Source of the DNA: Crocodylus rhombifer | Lineage: Eukaryota > Chordata > Crocodylia > Crocodylidae | Direction: 5' to 3' | Assembly: GCA_038503035.1 (NCBI GenBank) | Contig: JAVSML010021692.1 | Span: forward strand, 186,001-250,000 | DNA: 64,000 nucleotides | Translations under genes and position numbers: made by a program | In this document: one piece after another, positions 60,701-64,000 of the stretch | Layout: each line of letters begins with the position of its first letter | Numbering within the stretch: the first letter of the stretch is position 1 | Notes under the pieces: model-generated | Database searches by the model: none | What the model was told of the DNA's origin: nothing | Seen by the model: the letters and a program-made list of their open reading frames with translations, nothing else

Positions 60701-61686
60701 AAAAAATGTTCAAATTGTTTTATTTCCCTTACTTCCTGGGTCCTACTCAGTGAAGGGTTGGGTTCAAGGGGTTAGGGTGGGGTAGGAAATAAAACCATTT
60801 TTGTGTGTCCATTATTCTCAGCCTGTTCCAAACCTAAATTTGAGTCATCTCTAATGCTTGGATATAATATTTTCTAAGATACCATTCTTAGAGTAGAGTA
60901 TTCCTAGAAAGCAGCAGCAATTTGGCCCTTGTCTCAATCCAAGAGCTCAGGAACTGTGGTGAGGAAAGTGTCATAGTTATTAAGAAGCCCCTACACAATG
61001 TAGGAAACTGCCTTATAGATTTGTTAGTAATTAGTTCTGCTGGCTTCACAGTCCTGTTAAGAGATCATAACAAAAAAATCAGCTCCTTTATTAACAATTA
61101 TTGGAGAAGAAAATAAAAAATGTTAACATTTCATGTCATAGAACTTACACCAAATGCATAAATATGTAGCAGGTTTCCTAAATTACAAAAAATGGTGTTA
61201 GTTTCATTCAGAACATTTATTTACATGAAGATACTGGGCTCATGGGGTTACACTAGGAGTTTGAGCTTAAAAGGCAAGATTAAGAAGATTGGCAAGACTC
61301 TTTCTCCAAGTGAGATTTAACTACATAACTTGGGCCCCACATTACTCCTCTACCATGAGGCACAATAAAGAAGAAAGGTAGTTAGCTATGTTAGTTTGAA
61401 GTCAGGCAAAATGCAGGGTAGATATGCACTTTATAGTCTAACTAAATCATTTATAAAGTGCGTATCTACTTTGCCTTCTGCATAGTAACAGAAACACTGT
61501 TAACAGAAATGAAATTAAACGCTTCTATGCTAATATTCCACTTTAACTCCCTTAAGCAACTACCCATCTTTTAAAAAAAGAAACAGAAAAGGCAATGTTC
61601 TTTGCTCAAACAACCAATAAGTATACATATAAATCAGCAGCTTACCTCCCTGTCAGGTACCCAACAGCAGAGGCAGCATAACAGGC
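42697..61686 (-). CDS. HACL1: HACL1, 2-hydroxyacyl-CoA lyase 1 (partial, 15 3'-terminal coding exons)
   Basis: This enzyme is a thiamine-diphosphate (ThDP) and Mg-dependent peroxisomal lyase. It cleaves 2-hydroxy-3-methylacyl-CoA and long-chain 2-hydroxyacyl-CoA to formyl-CoA and an aldehyde, in alpha-oxidation of phytanate. Fifteen exons were placed by reading the minus strand. All introns are GT-AG and every codon phase joins. They give 516 codons plus stop; adding the about 62 N-terminal residues missing to the right gives 578, the length I recall for human HACL1. The order is remainder of the pyrimidine-binding domain (from residue 63), middle domain (about 190-330), and ThDP-binding domain with [14 protein letters not shown] (Asp455) and VNNNG (Asn482), the usual Mg/diphosphate motif. 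The C terminus is Ser-Asn-Met, the non-canonical PTS1 known for this protein. The catalytic Glu region is outside the window. Identity is by protein similarity from memory; no alignment was run. Confidence 0.96.
43104..43290 (-). CDS. HACL1: HACL1 coding exon, residues 506-568
   Basis: This 187-bp exon encodes [20 protein letters not shown], then [20 protein letters not shown] and [34 protein letters not shown] is diagnostic for HACL1. The acceptor is TTTCAG and the donor CAG/GTATGT. Confidence 0.97.
43637..43850. repeat. MITE-like repeat, CACATTGCAAT family (copy 2), HACL1 intron
   Basis: ATGCCCACATTGCAATGACT and AGCTAGCTTAAATA match the repeat at 35,472-35,740. It sits between the last two large HACL1 exons. 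Confidence 0.5.
44116..44223 (-). CDS. HACL1: HACL1 coding exon, residues 470-506 (ThDP/Mg motif, second half)
   Basis: This 108-bp exon encodes [20 protein letters not shown] then [19 protein letters not shown] completes the GDS-to-NN cofactor motif (Asn at about 482). The acceptor is TTGCAG and the donor ATGTG/GTGAGT. The last residues before the junction look less conserved against the human protein I remember than the rest, but the spacing is preserved. Confidence 0.95.
44522..44680 (-). CDS. HACL1: HACL1 coding exon, residues 417-470 (ThDP/Mg motif, first half)
   Basis: This 159-bp exon encodes [20 protein letters not shown], then [19 protein letters not shown] and IC. GDS supplies the first half of the ThDP/Mg-binding motif, with Asp at about position 455. 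The acceptor is CTGTAG and the donor CAG/GTAAAT. Both edge codons are split Arg codons that join correctly. Confidence 0.97.
44882..45311 (+). mobile_element. hAT non-autonomous element (430 bp) in HACL1 intron
   Basis: The termini CAGTAGCACTCAGCC and GGTTGGGTGCCCCTG are imperfect inverted repeats. The flanks ATATAGGT and GTATAGGC fit a decayed 8-bp target duplication, the hAT hallmark. The interior is GC-rich without a transposase. Confidence 0.7.
46100..46379. repeat. CAGCTGACAATCGGCTGATTG repeat family (copy 2, left part)
   Basis: It includes CAGCTGACAATCGGCTGATT and GATCTGATCCTTGATCCCCA, as in the 39,180 copy. It is interrupted by a CR1 at 46,380 and resumes at about 46,850-46,910 (CATGCATGTGTGCCATGGCA). 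Confidence 0.6.
46380..46850 (-). mobile_element. CR1 LINE fragment inserted in an older repeat, HACL1 intron
   Basis: The plus strand starts ATCATAGAAAATTAGGGTTG then GAAGGGACCTCAAGAGG. The minus-strand frame encodes the CR1 C terminus ([15 protein letters not shown]). It ends in the TTGTTGCCCTCTGCTGGAC block. It lies between the exons ending at 44,680 and 47,245. Confidence 0.88.
47245..47399 (-). CDS. HACL1: HACL1 coding exon, residues 366-417
   Basis: This 155-bp exon encodes [20 protein letters not shown], then [18 protein letters not shown] and [14 protein letters not shown] is the conserved start of the ThDP-binding domain. The acceptor is AAAG after a T-rich tract and the donor CACAG/GTGAAG. 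Confidence 0.96.
47770..48260. repeat. GC-rich foldback element in HACL1 intron
   Basis: 40-bp arms at 48,083-48,122 and 48,170-48,209 (starting GCAGCCTGCTGTCATCC and ending GATGACAGCAGCCTGC) are inverted copies with about 5 mismatches around a 47-bp loop. Upstream it has GGAAATGTTTTGGATATTTC-type repeats. The 194-codon plus-strand frame crossing it is not a gene. The nearest exon begins 120-130 bp away. Confidence 0.7.
48383..48484 (-). CDS. HACL1: HACL1 coding exon, residues 332-365
   Basis: This 102-bp exon is phase 0 to phase 0. It encodes [20 protein letters not shown] then [14 protein letters not shown], the variable linker before the C-terminal ThDP domain. The acceptor is TTTTAG and the donor CAG/GTAATA. 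Confidence 0.93.
48802..48885 (-). CDS. HACL1: HACL1 coding exon, residues 304-331
   Basis: This 84-bp exon is phase 0 to phase 0. It encodes [20 protein letters not shown] then DINAVTQQ, the end of the middle domain. The acceptor follows a run of T residues (AAATAG). The donor is CAG/GTAAGG. A hAT-like element starts about 70 bp upstream of the acceptor. Confidence 0.95.
48956..50199. mobile_element. hAT (Charlie-like) non-autonomous element, 1.24 kb, HACL1 intron
   Basis: The ends CTGTAGTTCTCAACC and GGCTGAGGACCACTG are inverted and resemble the CAGTGGTTCTCAACC termini of Charlie-type hAT elements. The interior has CTGCTGCAG-rich repeats and no transposase frame. A clear target duplication is not visible, so it could be two merged elements. 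Confidence 0.55.
50200..51356. other. HACL1 intron without further recognised feature
   Basis: AT-rich intronic DNA. A possible tiny CR1 remnant (AGTCATCTAGTCTTATGAAT) lies near 51,009. Confidence 0.35.
51357..51462 (-). CDS. HACL1: HACL1 coding exon, residues 268-303
   Basis: This 106-bp exon encodes [20 protein letters not shown] then [15 protein letters not shown]. The LGARLNW-FG block is a middle-domain signature of the ThDP family. The acceptor is TTTAG and the donor CAG/GTAACT. The first base completes an Arg codon. Confidence 0.96.
51925..52801. mobile_element. hAT non-autonomous element (877 bp) abutting a HACL1 5' splice site
   Basis: Terminal inverted repeats CAGGGGCGGGCAA (51,925) and TTGCCTGCCCCTG (to 52,801) differ at one base. 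They are flanked by CTTTATAC and CGTTATAC, an 8-bp target duplication with one change. The interior is GT-rich and GC-rich with no transposase. The right edge is 12 nt from the end of the HACL1 exon at 52,814. Confidence 0.85.
52814..52949 (-). CDS. HACL1: HACL1 coding exon, residues 223-268
   Basis: This 136-bp exon encodes [16 protein letters not shown], then [20 protein letters not shown] and AAARS. The PTPMGKG motif is typical of the family. The acceptor is TTTCAG. The donor CAG/GTCTGT is weak at +3 and +4. A hAT transposon with its target duplication begins immediately downstream, so intron positions +5 to +12 are the duplicated target and the element starts at +13. Confidence 0.95.
53467..53560 (+). 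mobile_element. Penelope-like element tail
   Basis: It reads AGTTGGTCTAATAAAAGATA, then CTCAAAGAACTTTGTCTGCC and CAACACGGCTACGACC. This is the most complete tail in the window. It shows what lies beyond the point where copies at 13,290 and 16,107 switch to CR1. Confidence 0.75.
53561..55175. other. HACL1 intron, no further recognised feature
   Basis: A more GC-rich block at about 54,070-54,470 is unassigned. Confidence 0.3.
55176..55288 (-). CDS. HACL1: HACL1 coding exon, residues 185-223
   Basis: This 113-bp exon encodes [20 protein letters not shown] and then [17 protein letters not shown]. It enters the middle (transhydrogenase-like) domain, marked by the QPLLIIGKG strand-loop. The acceptor is TTTCAG and the donor AAAG/GTAACA. 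Confidence 0.95.
56397..56815 (-). mobile_element. CR1 LINE fragment, HACL1 intron
   Basis: The plus strand begins GGGTCACAGAAAATCAGGGC then AAGGGACCTCACAAGGTCAT. The minus strand encodes the diverged CR1 ORF2 C terminus ([15 protein letters not shown]). It is 5' truncated. Confidence 0.88.
56959..57053 (-). CDS. HACL1: HACL1 coding exon, residues 154-185
   Basis: This 95-bp exon encodes [20 protein letters not shown] then FVNLQM and a short Ser/Lys-rich link. It contains the GRPG-IDIP block found across ThDP lyases. The donor is a strong AA/GTGAGT. The split Lys codon is finished by A at the start of the next exon. A CR1 fragment ends about 145 bp downstream in the intron. Confidence 0.95.
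57981..58058 (-). CDS. HACL1: HACL1 coding exon, residues 128-153
   Basis: This 78-bp exon has both ends in phase 0. It encodes [20 protein letters not shown] then PAIIEK. The acceptor is CTGCAG and the donor AAG followed by GTATGA. Confidence 0.95.
58814..58886 (-). CDS. HACL1: HACL1 coding exon, residues 103-127
   Basis: This 73-bp exon encodes [20 protein letters not shown] then EFPQ, the strand plus Gln-rich loop of the N-terminal domain. The acceptor is TTTCAG, the donor is CAG followed by GTACAT, and the exon ends on a codon boundary. Confidence 0.95.
59507..59580 (-). mobile_element. Short CR1 3' end, HACL1 intron
   Basis: AGAATCATAGAGAAGTAGGG then CTGGAAGAGATCTCAAGAGG is the extreme CR1 3' end in minus orientation, cut off after about 75 bp. 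A PLE end follows within 25 bp. Confidence 0.75.
59600..59740 (-). mobile_element. Penelope-like element end with hammerhead-like core, minus strand
   Basis: The minus strand reads GCCTGAGGAAGGGTGAGTGT then ACCCGAAAACTTGC. The GGGT/ACCC stem is perfect, GAAA is intact, and CTGAGGA stands for CTGATGA. AGTTGGTCTAATAAAAGATA and a CACCTCTGCCATGAGCTCTG tail follow. It lies in the intron after the exon at 59,870. Confidence 0.75.
59870..59950 (-). CDS. HACL1: HACL1 coding exon, residues 76-103
   Basis: This 81-bp exon encodes [18 protein letters not shown] and continues to ANMNC, a very conserved part of the N-terminal ThDP domain (SGPG loop). The acceptor is TTTAG and the donor GTAATA. It completes the split Arg codon upstream and leaves TG of a Trp codon. 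A Penelope-like end lies about 130 bp downstream in the following intron. Confidence 0.95.
59960..61380. other. HACL1 intron without further recognised feature
   Basis: AT-rich intronic DNA. No repeat could be named. Confidence 0.35.
61385..61480 (-). mobile_element. Penelope-like tail with 15-bp inverted repeat
   Basis: The minus strand has TTAGTTAGACTATAAAGTGC and AAACTAACATAGCTAACTAC, the TTAGTC...CTAACACGGCTAC layout of PLE tails. It also holds AGATATGCACTTTAT (61,420-61,434) and ATAAAGTGCGTATCT (61,453-61,467), inverted with one wobble pair. Confidence 0.5.
61646..61686 (-). CDS. HACL1: HACL1 coding exon, residues 63-76
   Basis: This 41-bp exon encodes [14 protein letters not shown], the stretch just after the conserved Glu-containing segment in ThDP lyases. 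The acceptor reads AATAG and the donor GTAAGC. It starts in phase 0 and leaves two bases of an Arg codon that the next exon completes. It is the most 5' exon found. No match to the preceding MRNEQA segment was seen between here and the right edge. Confidence 0.93.
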
Positions 61687-62140
61687 CTATTGAAGATAAT
61701 ACAAGACTGTTTATATTTTTACATTAATTTCAGCCTTTCCCCATACATGTATACATTAACTTTTAACAATTAGATTTAATGTAAACACATACAGGTTTGT
61801 TTAGCTGAAGAGACTGTAAACTAAAAAAGTGGCATCCACCATCATCCCTTACAAATATACATACACAGGTGGCAAAATGTAGAACATTGAGCAGATTTCC
61901 CCACCTTTTACAGCCCACAGCACCAAAGTAAAACAGCTTTTAAACTAAGAAGTTGAGAACGATTCAGTTGTTAAAATTAATGTGAAGGATTGGGCAGCTG
62001 AAAATGAGCATCTGATCTGCCTTTTACTGGCTTTCAGATTAAGGTGTTTGAAGAAAGGTATAAAGAGAAAAGGCAACAAACAAGTCCCTGGCAGACTTTC
62101 ACTTTAAGATGTGATGAGATCTTACTTGTGATCCTAACAC
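61687..62140. other. HACL1: HACL1 upstream intron (partial)
   Basis: This lies 5' of the first recognised HACL1 exon. No further coding exon was found up to the window edge. Confidence 0.5.
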
Positions 62141-62149
62141 GTGTGTGGC

Positions 62150-62430
62150 AGGATGTACATTTTGGGATTGGGGAATAGATCCCAATCACATCTTACTTGC
62201 TGATGACCCTGAATTTATGAGCCTGGGCTACCTCTGCATCAGCAAGATGAAACCCATGTGCCGATACTCAGCTCGTCAATTGGGACAGAAAACCAAACTG
62301 GTCCCTGCCACCAGCTGACAATCAGGTGACTGTCAAAGCCCCAGCAGGGGGGCAACAGGACCCTGGGATTGGGCTGTGGCAGCCTGCTCATAGGGGACCC
62401 CTAAGCTCTGGGGATGAGTAAAAACCTGTG
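62150..62430. repeat. CAGCTGACAATCAGGTGACTG repeat family (copy 3)
   Basis: ACCAGCTGACAATCAGGTGA, GTGTGTGGCAGGATG and a GGGATTGGGG/GATCCCAATC section link it to the copies at 39,180 and 46,100. Confidence 0.5.
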
Positions 62431-64000
62431 TGCTCCTCAACTAGGCAGCGCATGGAGTTTTATAGTTCTCTGTACACAAGGAACCTGGCATTGTGTAATA
62501 CAGCTTACTAATATTAAACTTACACATAATTAAGCATAATTCTCAAATGTAACTCTCTGAGTCAGATGGGTATCCAAGCTGGCAGGACTTCTGTGGCCCC
62601 GATGTACATTTAAGATGCAATTAACAGGCTATTGAAGCCACCATTAGGTGTGGCACTTTTTCGCTTAAAAAATATTTTATTGAAATTTTCAAAAAATAAG
62701 CAATGCCCAAAGGTTCATATTTGCACATAGCAACTGAATGTTAATATGGTTTTTGAATACTATTTCTACACATTGAGGTTTAATACTATGATTATGGTTA
62801 TTTTTTTTATCACACATGGGCAAAGATTAAATGAAAAAAGAAAACGTAATCAAGAAACAGAATCTCTGAAACATTAGCTGCATGTCATTGGTTAATATAC
62901 CTAATGCTTCATAAAGTTCGTGTGTAGATAACGTTTCAACTCTCACAGTCTGACAGAAAGTCTTGGGATTTTGAATATTCTTCTTAAAGCCCCAGCTTCT
63001 GGAGTTTTGTGATTACAAAGAAATGTCAGATTTCATTATTTTTAAAAGTAAATGCCTAGCCCTCACGATTGTATGATGTTGACAAAATGGCCAACGACTC
63101 AGAAATCAGAAAGCAAATATGGTTTGTTTGTTTGTATTTTACCACAGCATGTGATTTTAAAAAAATCTCTGGACTTTTAAGTCACTCTTATTATGATGCT
63201 GGCAACAGTCCACATAGCGTCATTTCCTGTGGAACTTGGGCATACAGAACCATACAAAAATGGCAAGAAATAATTAAGAGTAGCTGGATATCCTGTATGA
63301 ATGAAGTCCAACTTGCTCTCTAGGACTTGGCTATTGAGTGTAGTCAATAAGAACTTCAAAAGTGAACTCAGACTTTTCTTCTTTCATTCCAGAATGAAAT
63401 GGTAAAAGGAGTAAGTACATATTCAAAGCTCCTTTTGACCATTTTACATACTATTGCGTGTCTTTTCCAACCCCAAGAATAACTAAAGAGCTCAGAACAG
63501 AGACATGAGGTTAGAGACTACAGTTCAGTTGCATGTAAATATATACATTTTAAGTAAGTGTAGGCACTAGAGGAGACTGCAAAAAGAGAAGGTTAATGAA
63601 CATCCCATTACTTTTACAGCTTGAGATGAACTGGCCACACAGCAAACAATAAAGCAGCAATAAGCACTTAAGTGTCAATGTGCAAATGTCTAGAGATGAT
63701 ATTTGGAGTGAGCATTCCATTTGCAAAGTTATTTGTACCTGAAAAGCAGGGTGCCATGCTGCTGTGGCAACGTTGCACTTTTAAGCTGATTGGCAGAAGA
63801 AAGTAGTGCAAGTAACTTTGCTTCAGATATACTCGTTACCGTTAAAACTGTTAAAGCTTTGCTTTTGCAAGCAGTGAATATTACACAAGTCAGTACAGGC
63901 CAGAGCACTTTCCGTTTTTTAAGAAATGAAATAAAATAATCACCAATTAAGTGACTACATTTATATTATATATTCATCTCAAAATGCAGTTTTTAAGTTT
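62431..64000. other. HACL1: HACL1 upstream intron (partial), AT-rich
   Basis: No coding or named repeat sequence was recognised. The remaining 5' exons of HACL1 must lie outside the window. Confidence 0.4.

Noticed and set aside
1..64000. CRISPR arrays, rRNA, tRNA genes, bacterial operons
   Set aside because: No regularly spaced direct repeats, no tRNA cloverleaf recognised by eye, and the sequence is plainly vertebrate intronic and intergenic DNA.

Overview
The window looks like nuclear DNA of a non-avian reptile, most likely a crocodilian, with a turtle as the alternative. The evidence is large AT-rich introns, one intron-rich vertebrate gene, and a repeat load dominated by CR1 LINEs, Penelope-like elements (PLEs), hAT-type DNA transposons and GC-rich foldback or MITE-like elements. 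No bacterial, viral or organellar genes were seen. The species call is inference from repeat style only.

Two orthologous host genes are supported, both on the minus strand. HACL1 (2-hydroxyacyl-CoA lyase 1, peroxisomal alpha-oxidation) fills about 42.7-61.7 kb. Fifteen coding exons were located, all with GT-AG introns and matching codon phase. They encode 516 residues and end in the non-canonical peroxisomal signal Ser-Asn-Met. The 5' exons, for about 62 residues, lie beyond the right edge. COLQ (collagen tail of asymmetric acetylcholinesterase) begins at 30,003. Only its first coding exon (29,898-30,003, signal peptide) is present. Its intron 1 appears to occupy everything to the left, at least 29.9 kb. 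HACL1 followed by COLQ on the same strand matches the human 3p25 order as I remember it.

Layout. 1-29.9 kb: COLQ intron 1, with CR1 pieces, a degraded PLE reverse-transcriptase region (about 3.5-4.4 kb), several PLE ends, a 1.8-kb CR1 ORF2 copy (16.7-18.6 kb), two inverted copies of a short element with 13-bp terminal repeats (20.8-22.2 kb) and a C-rich MITE-like element (25.7-26.5 kb). 29.9-30.3 kb: COLQ first exon and its GA/GT-rich leader. 30.3-41.8 kb: intergenic, with sparse old repeats. 41.8-61.7 kb: HACL1 with transposons in many introns, including a hAT copy 13 nt inside a 5' splice junction. 61.7-64 kb: upstream HACL1 intron.

The most interesting signals are in the mobile DNA. A PLE end family carries a CUGAUGA...GAAA hammerhead-like core next to a perfect hairpin. 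In two copies of that end a CR1 3' fragment sits at the same place, which suggests a chimeric PLE subfamily or a local duplication.
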